The notes under the pieces were generated by a model, which ran no database searches, had not been told where the DNA came from, and saw nothing but the letters and a program-made list of their open reading frames with translations. The translations under genes and the position numbers were made by a program. Below are positions 18,054-28,542 of a stretch of DNA of 64,000 nucleotides, piece by piece. The stretch comes from an uncultured Clostridia bacterium (GTDB lineage Bacteria; Bacillota; Clostridia; Peptostreptococcales; Anaerovoracaceae), in assembly GCA_947302715.1 (NCBI GenBank), contig CAMYVY010000011.1:1-64000 (forward strand). The letters are read 5' to 3'. Numbering within the stretch: the stretch's first letter is position 1; every line of letters begins with the position of its first letter.

Positions 18054-18476
18054 ATGGCAAAAGTAGCAGTAGTATATTGGAGCGGAACAGGTAATACGGC
18101 AGCCATGGCTAATGCAGTAGCAGAAGGTGCAAAGGAACGTGGCGCAGAGGTTTCTGTATTTAGTCCGGCAGATTTTAATAAGGATATGGTTGCAGACTTT
18201 GATGCAATTGCATTTGGATGCCCTGCTATGGGTGCGGAAGTACTCGAAGAAAGTGAGTATGAGCCTATGTTTACCGATGTTGAAACAGTTCTCAGCGGAA
18301 AGAGAATTGGACTCTTTGGTTCATATGGTTGGGGAGACGGCCAGTGGATGAGAGACTGGGAAGACCGTTGCAAGGCTGCAGGAGCCAAGCTTGCGACAGC
18401 TCCCGTTATGGCCAACGAAACACCGGACGACAGTGCTCTATCTGAATGCAGGTCTTTAGGCTCGATGCTTGGCTAA
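18054..18476 (+). CDS. flavodoxin
   Basis: AKVAVVYWSGTGNTAAMANAVAEGA; GLFGSYGWGDGQWM. Confidence 0.93.
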   Translation: MAKVAVVYWSGTGNTAAMANAVAEGAKERGAEVSVFSPADFNKDMVADFDAIAFGCPAMGAEVLEESEYEPMFTDVETVLSGKRIGLFGSYGWGDGQWMRDWEDRCKAAGAKLATAPVMANETPDDSALSECRSLGSMLG

Positions 18477-18485
18477 ACTGGATGT

Positions 18486-18517
18486 AAAGGTGAGCTCCGC
18501 AGGGGCTCACCTTTATT
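18486..18517 (+). terminator. Rho-independent terminator
   Basis: AAAGGTGAGC...GCTCACCTTT + AT-rich tail. Confidence 0.75.
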
Positions 18518-18552
18518 TGATTTAATAGAGGTTTTCATTTTGGAGAAATCAT

Positions 18553-20361
18553 ATGGAGAGGAATGAGAAAAAACAAAGCGACCTTGCTATGCTGCTAAAC
18601 TATACGGGTAATTACAAGTCTCTAACCTTTATGGGTTTATTCTTATCTGCTATTGCTATGATAATGGGAATGGCTCCGTATATTTGCATTTGGCTTGTGG
18701 CGAGAGACTTAATAAAGGTCGCTCCCAATTGGACAGAAGCAACTAGTATATCAGGCTACGGTTGGATGGCCTTCGCTTTTGCCGTTGGGGGAATAGTAAT
18801 CTATTTTTTCGCCCTTATGTGCACCCACCTCGCCGCATTCAGAACGGCATCGAATATCAGAAAGCAGGGAATGGCGCATCTCATGAAGACACCCATGGGT
18901 TACTTTGATAACAACGCATCGGGGCTCATAAGAAACAGACTTAACGGTGCAGCCGCTGAAACCGAGACGCTCCTCGCACACAATCTTGCGGATATAGTTG
19001 GAACGGTGGCCATGTTCATCGCCATGATAGTTCTCATGTTTGTCTTTGATTGGAGGATGGGCGCTGCTTGCGTTCTTGCTGCAGTGATCTCTGTAGTAGC
19101 CATGTTCTCCATGATGGGTGGAAAAAATGCGGGACTCATGGCGGAATACCAGGCAGCCCAGGATGTAATGAGCAAGGCGGGGACGGAATACGTGAGAGGA
19201 ATTCCGGTAGTTAAGGTGTTTCAGCAGACCGTTAATTCCTTCAAGGCTTTCAAGAAAGCAATTGAAGATTACAGTGAAAAGGCCGGATATTATCAAGGAG
19301 TTGTCTGCAGAATTCCGCAGGCGATAAACCTTACGTTTACGGAAGGGGCGTTCATATTCCTTATCCCGGTCGCACTATTTATTGCGCCTAAGGCACTCGA
19401 GACCGGAAGTTTCGCCGAGTTTGTTACGGACTTTGCTTTTTATGCTGTTTTCTCCGCTATTATTTCTACAGCGCTGGCAAAGGTGATGTTTGCAGCAAGT
19501 GGAACCATGCTCGCAAGTGCAGCAATGGCAAGAATAAGTCATATTACCAATGCGCCAATTCAGAATGTGGCGGAATACCCGGAGTCCATCAACGGAAACT
19601 CCGTTGAGTTTAAGGACGTGACTTTTAGCTACGATGAATCAAAGGCGTCTGCCTTGAGTAACGTGTCCTTCAGAGTAGAACCCGGAGAGACCGTGGCTTT
19701 GGTTGGACCTTCAGGTGGAGGTAAGACTACGGCGGCAAGTCTCATCCCGAGATTCTGGGATGCCGGCTCAGGCACAGTGGAGGTTGGAGGAGTCGACGTT
19801 ACAAAGGTTGACCCAAAGGAACTGATGAGCAAGGTTGCCTTTGTTTTTCAGAATAATAGGCTCTTTAAGACTTCTATCTTAGAAAACGTAAGAGCAGCAA
19901 GACCAAATGCATCCATAGAGGAAGTTGAGGAGGCTCTTAGACTGGCGCAATGCGACGATATAATAGCGAAGCTTCCGGATGGAATTGATACCAAGATAGG
20001 TACGGAAGGGACATACTTGTCCGGAGGAGAAACCCAGAGAATCGCAATCGCAAGAGCGATTCTAAAGTACGCTCCAATAGTCGTACTTGACGAGGCTACG
20101 GCCTTTGCCGATCCCGAGAACGAACTCATGATTCAGGAAGCGTTTAAGAAACTCATGGAAGGACGCACTGTAATCATGATTGCCCACAGACTTTCAACTG
20201 TGGTTGGTGCAGACAGAATCATCGTCTTAAACAACGGAAGAGTCGAGGAATCCGGAACCCACGATGAACTCGTATCAAAGGGCGGCCTGTATTCCCGGAT
20301 GTGGGAGGACTATAACAAAGCGGCCCAGTGGAAAATCGGTAAAGAAGGGGAGGCGGAATAA
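18553..20361 (+). CDS. ABC transporter ATP-binding/permease protein (half-transporter A)
   Basis: Type IV TMD; Walker A GPSGGGKTT; signature LSGGE; Walker B IVVLDEA. Confidence 0.93.
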   Translation: MERNEKKQSDLAMLLNYTGNYKSLTFMGLFLSAIAMIMGMAPYICIWLVARDLIKVAPNWTEATSISGYGWMAFAFAVGGIVIYFFALMCTHLAAFRTASNIRKQGMAHLMKTPMGYFDNNASGLIRNRLNGAAAETETLLAHNLADIVGTVAMFIAMIVLMFVFDWRMGAACVLAAVISVVAMFSMMGGKNAGLMAEYQAAQDVMSKAGTEYVRGIPVVKVFQQTVNSFKAFKKAIEDYSEKAGYYQGVVCRIPQAINLTFTEGAFIFLIPVALFIAPKALETGSFAEFVTDFAFYAVFSAIISTALAKVMFAASGTMLASAAMARISHITNAPIQNVAEYPESINGNSVEFKDVTFSYDESKASALSNVSFRVEPGETVALVGPSGGGKTTAASLIPRFWDAGSGTVEVGGVDVTKVDPKELMSKVAFVFQNNRLFKTSILENVRAARPNASIEEVEEALRLAQCDDIIAKLPDGIDTKIGTEGTYLSGGETQRIAIARAILKYAPIVVLDEATAFADPENELMIQEAFKKLMEGRTVIMIAHRLSTVVGADRIIVLNNGRVEESGTHDELVSKGGLYSRMWEDYNKAAQWKIGKEGEAE

Positions 20362-22103
20362 TGTTCGGAGAAAAGTTTAAAAGAAAGTACGCCTTAAGTG
20401 ACCAAGGAATTATAACTACCAAGAAGGGAACCTTCTGGACCGTAGTGGTGAATTTGATCGTGATGGCCGGTATGGGAATACTATATCTTCTCATGTCCAG
20501 ATTTATGGAAACATTGACCGGCGGAGCAGAGCTTCCGGGGCCGATGCTATTCATAGGCCTAACCATTGCCTTTGTAGTCCTTTCGTTCGTGACCCACCTG
20601 GAACAGTACAAGGCGACATATGGTCTCGTCTATGAAGAAGTCGAAACCATGAGACTGGGACTCGCTGAGAGATTGAGAAAGCTTCCTCTTGGTTACTTCG
20701 GTAAGCGAGACATTGCGGACCTGACGGAAACCATCATGGGTGACGTAAACAGAATGGAGCACGTCTGGTCACACGTCCTCGGCTATCTCTATGGATCATA
20801 TATATCTACGGGGATAATCTTCGTCATGCTGATGATATATAACTGGAAGCTTGCAATAGCATGCCTCTGGGGTGTTCCTGTTGCCTTTGCTCTTTTATTC
20901 GGAAGCAGAAAGCTGGCCAACAAAAATGCAGAGATAACCAAGGCTGCAGGTCTCGTGGTTTCGGACAGCATGCAGGAGGCGCTAGAAAACATCAGGGAGA
21001 TTCACTCCACCGGTCAGGAGGAGAGATATATAAACGAGCTAAATCAAAAGATAGACCAGCATGAATCGACAATGATACGCGGGGAACTGGCGACGGGATT
21101 GTTCGTTAACGGTGCGAGCGTAATCATGCGCCTTGGTGTCGCAACGACGATTCTTGTTGGAGCGAATCTAATACTTTCGGGAAGCATCGACTTCATGGTT
21201 CTATTCATGTTCCTACTGGTTATAACCAGGGTCTATGCGCCATTTGATCAGAGCCTGGCACTCATTGCAGAGGTATTCCTGTCACAGGTATCTGCGGACA
21301 GACTCATGGAGATTTATGACGAGCCGATACAGGAAGGCGTGGAGTCGTTCAATCCGTCTGGACATGACATAGAGTTCAAGGACGTTCGCTTTGCCTATGA
21401 TAATGAACAGGTCCTTAATGGAGTAAGCTTCACGGCAAAGGAGGGAGAGGTAACAGCTCTCGTTGGTCCGTCGGGAAGCGGAAAGAGCACCTGCGCTCGT
21501 TTGGCGGCGAGACTTTGGGATATAGACGGAGGCTCAATAGAGGTCGGTGGAGTCGATATCTCGGCCGTTGACCCGGAGGTTCTCCTCACGGATTATTCCA
21601 TGGTATTCCAGGACGTTGTGCTCTTTGATGATACCATCATGGAAAATATACGTCTCGGAAAATTTGGAGCAACGGACGAGGAGGTTCTTGCTGCAGCAAA
21701 GGCAGCGAACTGCGACGAGTTCGTAAACAAGCTCCCGGAAGGATATAAAACGCCGATCGGAGAGAACGGAGCGAAGCTCTCGGGCGGCGAGCGCCAGAGA
21801 ATATCCATTGCGAGAGCACTTCTAAAAGACGCGCCAATCGTTCTCCTCGACGAAGCGACCGCGTCCCTCGACGTTGAAAACGAAACCAAGGTACAGGGCG
21901 CACTCTCGAGGCTCCTCGCAGGAAAGACGGTCCTCGTAATCGCTCACAGAATGAGAACCGTCGAAGCAGCGGACAAGATTGTCGTTCTTGATAATGGAAA
22001 GGTAGTCGAAGAAGGCTCACCCAAGGAACTCAGAACCAAAGAGGGAAGCGTGTTCAAGCACATGGCAGACCTTCAGGCAAAAGGCGCAGCCTGGACGGTA
22101 TAG
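20361..22103 (+). CDS. ABC transporter ATP-binding/permease protein (half-transporter B)
   Basis: Walker A GPSGSGKST; LSGGERQR; IVLLDEATASLD; start overlaps upstream stop. Confidence 0.93.
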   Translation: MFGEKFKRKYALSDQGIITTKKGTFWTVVVNLIVMAGMGILYLLMSRFMETLTGGAELPGPMLFIGLTIAFVVLSFVTHLEQYKATYGLVYEEVETMRLGLAERLRKLPLGYFGKRDIADLTETIMGDVNRMEHVWSHVLGYLYGSYISTGIIFVMLMIYNWKLAIACLWGVPVAFALLFGSRKLANKNAEITKAAGLVVSDSMQEALENIREIHSTGQEERYINELNQKIDQHESTMIRGELATGLFVNGASVIMRLGVATTILVGANLILSGSIDFMVLFMFLLVITRVYAPFDQSLALIAEVFLSQVSADRLMEIYDEPIQEGVESFNPSGHDIEFKDVRFAYDNEQVLNGVSFTAKEGEVTALVGPSGSGKSTCARLAARLWDIDGGSIEVGGVDISAVDPEVLLTDYSMVFQDVVLFDDTIMENIRLGKFGATDEEVLAAAKAANCDEFVNKLPEGYKTPIGENGAKLSGGERQRISIARALLKDAPIVLLDEATASLDVENETKVQGALSRLLAGKTVLVIAHRMRTVEAADKIVVLDNGKVVEEGSPKELRTKEGSVFKHMADLQAKGAAWTV

Positions 22104-22104
22104 A

Positions 22105-23567
22105 TTATGAATCTATCTTGCCGTTATACTGCAGGCAGAGCATAGTAAGGTCGTCGAACTGAGGAGCTTCACCAACGAAGTCTTCTACAGCAGAGGTGAT
22201 GCCTGAAAGAATATCTTCGGGTGATTTATTCTCCGAAGAACGAAGGGCGATAATCATTCTGTCCGTGCCGAATAATTCTTCGTCTTTATTAGTGGCTTCA
22301 GGAACTCCATCGGTGTATACAAATATCTTGGATCCTGGAGTCATTTTTAATTCATATTCCTTATACTTCATCCCTTCCATAGCGCCTACTACGACACCGT
22401 GCTTATCCTTAAGGAGTTCAAATCTTCCGTCGGCGTTTTTGATGGCGGGATATTCGTGGCCCGCATTGGCGCAGACCATATCACCTGTGGTTAGATTAAG
22501 AATTCCTAACCATACAGTTACAAACATTTCATCTCTGTTGTTTTTACATATTTGGTCGTTTACCGTTTCCAAAATCTCTTTGGGGCTAATACCCAAAAGA
22601 GCGGTATTCTGAATAAGAGATTTAGATACCATCATGAAGAGAGCTGCGGGAACACCTTTTCCGGATACGTCTGCCATTACCATTACAAGATGGTTATCGT
22701 CGACCAGGAAGAAGTCGTAGAAATCTCCACCAACTTCCTTGGCTGGGTTCATGGAAGCGTATATTTCGAAATCGCTTCTATCAGGGAAAGCCGGGAATAT
22801 ATTTGGAAGCATATTCTCTTGAATATGCTTGGCCATATTTAGTTCCGTCTCTATGCGAGAAGTTTCGGTTTTCTGGGACTCGTATTCTTCGCTTTGATCC
22901 CGAATGATAGCACCGAACATGTAGGCTCCTGCTGCAACAGTGGCAAAGATGACGAACTGGATTCCATAGAATAATCCCTGAATCAAAATAGCGATTATCG
23001 GAGCTATCATGTAAACCCAGAATGCTATGCGGACTCTTGGTTTAAAGTTTTGACGGTATTTAACGAGAAGATACATATCGAAAATAAGCATAAGAAGGGG
23101 AGCCAAGTTGGACAAGAGATATAGTCCGCCCCTGTGATAAACATTGGATTCATCAAAGTAAAAGACGCTGCCGTTTGCGGTTCCAACTATTAGAATAATA
23201 GTGTGGAGGATGAGTAGTCCCTCTAATAGTATAAACCCGGGTCGAGTGCTTCGAGGCGAATCGGCTGCGTTAAGCACCGCAAGAGACATCATGTTGGACA
23301 TGAGCCCTGCTGTTAACATCTCTACAAATGTAATGGTATAAAGGGTTTTGGTGATTCCTTCTCCCGGATGTCCATTTAAAAGTTCTCGCACAAGGTGATT
23401 ACTAATGTAAACAAGAACGAAGAAAAAGAAAACCTGAAAATACCTACGTATCTCCTTGCTTATGTGACCTGAAGTGGTAATTTGAAAAAGACAGGTAAGG
23501 CAAAGGCTGATTCCCATTGCTATAAAAAAATGTTAAGTAGTGTAATCCATGAAAAGGTGAAACTCAT
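22105..23567 (-). CDS. integral-membrane PP2C/SpoIIE-family serine phosphatase; probable start at 23567 with +1 frame break at T7 tract
   Basis: SpoIIE domain GGDFYDFFLVDDNHLVMVMADVSGKGVPAALFM; main ORF from 23517, upstream SD-ATG in another frame. Confidence 0.8.
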
Positions 23568-23590
23568 ACTATCCTCCTCGTAATCTATCT

Positions 23591-23680
23591 ATGCAAGAGG
23601 AAGAATGGCTTACGGAAGAAGAGTATATAACCTTCAAAACCATTCTCCAAAACCTCTTGGATGGAGATTGGGGCAATTAG
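23591..23680 (+). CDS. possible 29-aa small ORF
   Basis: MQEEEWLTEEEYITFKTILQNLLDGDWGN*; no strong RBS. Confidence 0.2.
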   Translation: MQEEEWLTEEEYITFKTILQNLLDGDWGN

Positions 23681-23725
23681 TGAAATATAGCAGAGCAAAG
23701 ATAAATTCAATCCTGCGTAAATATT

Positions 23726-24514
23726 CTAATTTGTGAGCACCTCGATTTTGGGGTGCTCTTCTCTTATGATGCTGTCAGTTGTATATAGCTTTGTAATGAT
23801 ATTTAGTAAGTCGCTTTTTATGACAGTGTTTTCGCAGTGAGATACATAAACGTAAATATCGTTTGCGCCCAATTCTTTTAATAACTTGGCTGCAGTATTA
23901 AGAGTATTGCCGCTGGAACATATATCATCGACCATCAGGATGTCCCTACCCTTAATTTTCTCAACATCCCCCTCAATCTCGAGACTTTTAATAACGCGCG
24001 TTGTTTTGTCGCGACTCTTCATGCCATATATAAAGTCGCGGTCGGTTTTATCGGCGTAACGCTTAACTGCACCCTCATCGGGATAGAACATAATCGTTGA
24101 ATCATCCAATTTATCTAAAACTGCTTGAATATATTTCTCAGGGGTGATGACAACTATTCTATCGATTAAAGCCTCGCTTACTATCGAGTGTGGATCCAGA
24201 ACAACGACTCGCTTGAAATTCAAGCTATTTATTATTTCTGAAAAATACTTTAGAGAAAAGACATGATTGTTCTGCTGAGCGCGGTCTTTTCTGGCGTTGG
24301 GTATATAGGGCATGTGTAGCTCAACGTCGTCGATTCCCTTTGTATGTAAATGCTTTGCGAGGTAATAAACAATAATTAATTCCTCGTTATTATCAAAACG
24401 CCATTCGATGACATTTGTTTCTCCGTGCTTAAGAAGATCGTAATCAATTTTGATATCCAATGCTCCATCGGAAAAATACTTATGATTTACGCTTACATTA
24501 TTTAAGGCTATCAT
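23726..24514 (-). CDS. ribose-phosphate pyrophosphokinase-like protein
   Basis: MPYIPNARKDRAQ, RVVVLDPHS, and PRPP loop ILMVDDICSSGNTL. Confidence 0.85.
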   Translation of the reverse strand: MIALNNVSVNHKYFSDGALDIKIDYDLLKHGETNVIEWRFDNNEELIIVYYLAKHLHTKGIDDVELHMPYIPNARKDRAQQNNHVFSLKYFSEIINSLNFKRVVVLDPHSIVSEALIDRIVVITPEKYIQAVLDKLDDSTIMFYPDEGAVKRYADKTDRDFIYGMKSRDKTTRVIKSLEIEGDVEKIKGRDILMVDDICSSGNTLNTAAKLLKELGANDIYVYVSHCENTVIKSDLLNIITKLYTTDSIIREEHPKIEVLTN

Positions 24515-24697
24515 TAGAACTATCTCCCTTCGTTGATAAAATTGATATTGATAGAATTTGATATTCTTAACAAAATTCGGTTGAAATTATTATCCTAATA
24601 ACTAAATATTACGTTAATAGATAAGCTTTTGTCAAAACAAAAATCAATGCGGAATTATAATTCCATCAAAAGTCTTTAATAATATGTCCTTATACCT

Positions 24698-24724
24698 TAT
24701 AATATGGGCGTGATTAATATCACG
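24698..24724 (+). promoter_or_regulatory. -10 element and palindromic operator upstream of tdh
   Basis: TATAAT (24698-24703); CGTGAT-TAAT-ATCACG (24709-24724). Confidence 0.55.
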
Positions 24725-24773
24725 ATGCATTTAAAGTAGATACTGTTTAGGCTATTAGGAGACAATGCTGATG

Positions 24774-25811
24774 GAAAGACTTATGGACGCAATCGTTAAG
24801 CCGGAAAGGGGGCCGGGCTTGGAACTCAGGAAGGTACCTGTGCCGGTACCTGGACCGGGAGAAGTATTAATCAAGATTCACAAGACTGCAATCTGTGGAA
24901 CCGATGTGCACATTTATAATTGGGACCCCTGGGCAAGAGAGCACATTAAGAATCCGCCTATGACAATCGGACACGAATACGTGGGTGAAATAGCAGAACT
25001 TGGAGAAGGTGTCACCGGACTTACAATTGGCCAAAGAGTATCCGGCGAGGGACACATTACCTGCCACCACTGCAGGAATTGTCATACGGGAAATATACAA
25101 TGGTGCAAAAACACGATTTCTGTTGGTGTGGATCGCGACGGTGCCTTTGCCGAATATGTTTGTATACCGGAAAGCAATGTCATCATTATCGAGGAATCTC
25201 TTCCCGAGGATGTGGTGGCATTTTTTGATGCTGTAGGAAATGCGACGCACACAGCACTTATGTGGGATTTAATCGGTGAGGACGTTTTGATTACGGGAGC
25301 AGGCCCAATAGGAATAATTGCAGCAGGAATCTGCAAATATTCAGGAGCAAGAAGAGTAATCATTACTGATATCAATGAGGATAGGCTGGAACTCGCAAGA
25401 AAGATGGGAGTTGATGCAGCGGTGAATACATCAAAGGAGGACCTGCCGCTCGTAATGAAGGAGCAGGGCTTGGTCGAGGGCTTTGATGTTGGACTCGAGA
25501 TGTCCGGTTCCGAGGATGCCTTTAAACAGATGGTAGGAGTGATGAGAAACGGTGGAAAGATTTCTCTCCTTGGAATAGGGAATAGACCGATTTCTATTGA
25601 CATGAATCAGATAATCGGTAAGGGACTTACTCTTCAAGGAATCTACGGTCGTCAAATGGACAACTGGCATCAAATGAGCTATATGGTCCAAGGAGGCTTG
25701 GATTTAACGCCGGTCATCACTCATAGATATAACTATAGGGATTTTGAAAAGGGCTTCGAAGCGATGAACAGCGGAAAGTCGGGAAAGGTTATTCTTGATT
25801 GGAGCAAATAA
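24774..25811 (+). CDS. tdh: L-threonine 3-dehydrogenase
   Basis: Zn-[28 protein letters not shown]...C cluster; followed by kbl. Confidence 0.92.
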   Translation, partial: ERLMDAIVKPERGPGLELRKVPVPVPGPGEVLIKIHKTAICGTDVHIYNWDPWAREHIKNPPMTIGHEYVGEIAELGEGVTGLTIGQRVSGEGHITCHHCRNCHTGNIQWCKNTISVGVDRDGAFAEYVCIPESNVIIIEESLPEDVVAFFDAVGNATHTALMWDLIGEDVLITGAGPIGIIAAGICKYSGARRVIITDINEDRLELARKMGVDAAVNTSKEDLPLVMKEQGLVEGFDVGLEMSGSEDAFKQMVGVMRNGGKISLLGIGNRPISIDMNQIIGKGLTLQGIYGRQMDNWHQMSYMVQGGLDLTPVITHRYNYRDFEKGFEAMNSGKSGKVILDWSK

Positions 25812-25851
25812 CACTGGCTGTACGGCTGATTTAACCGAAAGGACAATAGTA

Positions 25852-27039
25852 ATGAAGAAAGCGATAGAACAATTTGAAAAGGAACTTGAAAGCATCCGCG
25901 ATGCCGGGACATGGAGGGAAGAACGGGTAATCACAACGCCCCAAAGATCCAGAATAGATACTACGATGAAGTCGCAGGTTGTCAATATGTGTGCCAACAA
26001 TTATCTTGGACTATCGGACAGCAAGGATTTGATTGATGCTGCCAAGGCCAGTTACGACGATTGGGGATTTGGCCTTTCGTCGGTTCGCTTTATCTGCGGA
26101 ACACAGCAGATTCATAAAGAACTTGAAAGAAAGCTTGCTGACTTTGTTGGAACTGATGACGCCATTCTCTATTCATCCTGCTTTGATGCGAATGGCGGAC
26201 TCTTCGAAACCTTGATGGGTGAAAACGACGTTATTATTTCAGATGAACTTAATCATGCTTCCATAATAGATGGCGTTAGGCTTGCCAAGGCGAAAAGACT
26301 TAGGTACAAGAATAACGACATGGACGATTTGAAATCTAAACTCGATGAAGCGAAGAACGCGGGAGCTGAAAAGATAATGATTGCAACCGACGGAGTTTTT
26401 TCGATGGATGGATATATTGCTAATCTCCGGGGAATTTGTGACCTTGCGGATGAATACGATGCGCTTGTTATGGTGGATGACAGCCATGCCGTGGGGTTCA
26501 TGGGTGCACACGGAAAGGGCACTGCGGAATATTGCGATGTAATGGGAAGAGTTGATATCATTACCGGAACATTTGGTAAGGGACTTGGAGGAGCCTCCGG
26601 CGGATACACCGCTGCTCGTCAGCCTATAGTCGATTTGCTGAGACAGAAATCCAGACCATATCTCTTTTCCAATACCGTTGCTCCGGCAATATGTGCGGCA
26701 ACGCTAAAAACATTGGAGCTATTAAATGAATCGACGGCACTTAGAGATAAGGTTCATGAAAACGCACGCTACTTTAGAAGTGAAATGGAGAAGCTGGGTT
26801 TTGACTTGCTCCCGGGTGAACATCCCATTGTTCCCGTAATGCTCTATGACCCGAGGGTTGCTCACGAGTTCGCGAGACGCATGCTCGATAAGGGAGTATA
26901 TGTTGTCGCATTCTGTTACCCTGTTGTACCAAAGGGGAAGGACAGAATCCGCACTCAAATCTCCGCAGGTCATACGAAGGAAGATATCGACTTTGCGGTA
27001 AAATGCTTCAAAGAAGTGAAAGAGGAAATGGGAATATAG
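25852..27039 (+). CDS. kbl: glycine C-acetyltransferase (2-amino-3-ketobutyrate CoA ligase)
   Basis: [47 protein letters not shown]. Confidence 0.93.
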   Translation: MKKAIEQFEKELESIRDAGTWREERVITTPQRSRIDTTMKSQVVNMCANNYLGLSDSKDLIDAAKASYDDWGFGLSSVRFICGTQQIHKELERKLADFVGTDDAILYSSCFDANGGLFETLMGENDVIISDELNHASIIDGVRLAKAKRLRYKNNDMDDLKSKLDEAKNAGAEKIMIATDGVFSMDGYIANLRGICDLADEYDALVMVDDSHAVGFMGAHGKGTAEYCDVMGRVDIITGTFGKGLGGASGGYTAARQPIVDLLRQKSRPYLFSNTVAPAICAATLKTLELLNESTALRDKVHENARYFRSEMEKLGFDLLPGEHPIVPVMLYDPRVAHEFARRMLDKGVYVVAFCYPVVPKGKDRIRTQISAGHTKEDIDFAVKCFKEVKEEMGI

Positions 27040-27085
27040 ATTATTATTATCAGAATAATAGTATTTTTTACAAAAGGGTTGAATA

Positions 27086-27112
27086 GGCTGATTCTACATG
27101 ATAGAATCAGCC
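27086..27112 (+). terminator. stem-loop after tdh-kbl
   Basis: GGCTGATTCTA-CATGA-TAGAATCAGCC; weak T tract, so terminator status uncertain. Confidence 0.55.
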
Positions 27113-27131
27113 TGTACTAGAAAACTAAATA

Positions 27132-27332
27132 TCGTAAACGGTGCCGAGTTCTCTTGTTTTGACAATCAATTATTTCAATTCGAGTTTGAGAACCGGGTAA
27201 AAGGGAAACAGGTTAGAATCCTGTGCGATCTCGTCACTGTAATAGGATAGTGCAGAGTCAATATGCCACTGGTTAATCCGGGAAGGCGGCTATGTGCAAT
27301 AACCCTTAAGTCAGGAAACCTGCCGTTTGCAA
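27132..27332 (+). ncRNA. cobalamin riboswitch
   Basis: gggaaacaggttagaatcctgtgcgatctcgtcactgt ... agtcaggaaacctgcc; P1 arms taaacgg/ccgtttg. Confidence 0.93.
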
Positions 27333-27359
27333 GTGTACGTATGCAGCTTAATGCCGGCA

Positions 27360-27417
27360 TAAAATCACGAGGAATTGATTGTACAGAAAAAAGTCTTTTT
27401 GTTGTCGTGATTTTTTA
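27360..27417 (+). terminator. riboswitch expression-platform terminator
   Basis: AAAATCACGA ... TCGTGATTTTTT long hairpin with T tract. Confidence 0.7.
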
Positions 27418-27492
27418 CATATGTCACGACGAGAAAAAGGCTTTTTGTTTTGATGATAGTTGCGTGCGTACCATAACCGAAAGGAGAAGACG

Positions 27493-28527
27493 ATGAAGAA
27501 GAAACTAATTATGGCACTTGCGTTGGTACTTGCGCTATCAATGGCATTTGCAACAGGATGCAGCAAAAAAGAAACAGCTGAAGAAACAACTGAAGAAACA
27601 ACTGAAGAAACTGCTGAAGAAACGCAGACTGAGGAAACTACCGAAGCCGAGACTGAGGAAGTAGCTGAAGAGGAAGATGAAGAAAACTATGAAACAGGAG
27701 ACGCCTCTCTCGACAATGCTCGTAATCAGAACGAAATAGGAGAGAAGGAACTTCTCGTAGCAAGCTTTGGAACAAGCTTCAACGATAGCAGAAGGCTAAC
27801 AATTGGAGCTATAGAAGGTGCTCTGGAAAATGCACTCACGGATTACAGTGTAAGACGTGGCTTCACAAGCCAGATAATTATCGATCACGTAAAATCCAGA
27901 GACAATGTTGCTATCGACAATATCGGTGAAGCTCTTGACCGTGCTGAGAAAAACGGAGTGAAGACTTTGGTTGTTCAGCCGACACACCTCATGAATGGAT
28001 TTGAGTATAACGATCTGGTTGATGAAATCGGAACAAGAGCGGATGCTTTTGAGAAGGTTGCAATCGGACAGCCTCTTTTGACTTCGGACGATGACTTTGA
28101 AAGAGTTGCAAAAGCTCTCTATGAAGCAACAAAGGAATATGACGACGGCGAAACTGCAATCTGCTTCATGGGACATGGAACGGAGGCTGATTCAAACAGC
28201 GTATATTCTAAGATGCAGGAAGTTATGGACAAACTTGGATATGCAAACTATTATATCGGAACGGTTGAGGCTGAACCATCATTAGAGGATGTTATGGATG
28301 CCGTTCAGAAGGGTGGCTATAAAAAGGTAGTCCTTGAACCTATGATGGTTGTCGCTGGGGACCATGCAAACAACGACATGGCAGGTGATGAGGAAGATTC
28401 ATGGAAGTCACAGCTTGAGAAGGCTGGTTACGAAGTAACCTGCATTCTAAGAGGTTTGGGAGAGATTCCTGAAATTCAGCAGATTTACGTAGAGCATGCA
28501 CAGGCAGCAATTGATTCACTTAAATAA
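27493..28527 (+). CDS. cbiK: lipoprotein-type sirohydrochlorin cobaltochelatase (CbiK family)
   Basis: Lipobox signal peptide SMAFATGC + E/T-rich linker + CbiK domain (LLVASFGTSFNDSRR, VVQPTHLMNGFEY, EPMMVVAGDHANNDMAG). Confidence 0.9.
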   Translation: MKKKLIMALALVLALSMAFATGCSKKETAEETTEETTEETAEETQTEETTEAETEEVAEEEDEENYETGDASLDNARNQNEIGEKELLVASFGTSFNDSRRLTIGAIEGALENALTDYSVRRGFTSQIIIDHVKSRDNVAIDNIGEALDRAEKNGVKTLVVQPTHLMNGFEYNDLVDEIGTRADAFEKVAIGQPLLTSDDDFERVAKALYEATKEYDDGETAICFMGHGTEADSNSVYSKMQEVMDKLGYANYYIGTVEAEPSLEDVMDAVQKGGYKKVVLEPMMVVAGDHANNDMAGDEEDSWKSQLEKAGYEVTCILRGLGEIPEIQQIYVEHAQAAIDSLK

Positions 28528-28542
28528 GGTAGCAAGCGACAA

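Noticed and set aside
22103-22105. Missing terminator between convergent ABC transporter and phosphatase genes as a special feature
   Set aside because: Closely convergent ends without a hairpin are common in compact genomes; also seen at 56988/56992.
27132-27417. tRNA or T-box leader upstream of cbiK
   Set aside because: Conserved blocks match a cobalamin riboswitch; no T-box motif or cloverleaf.
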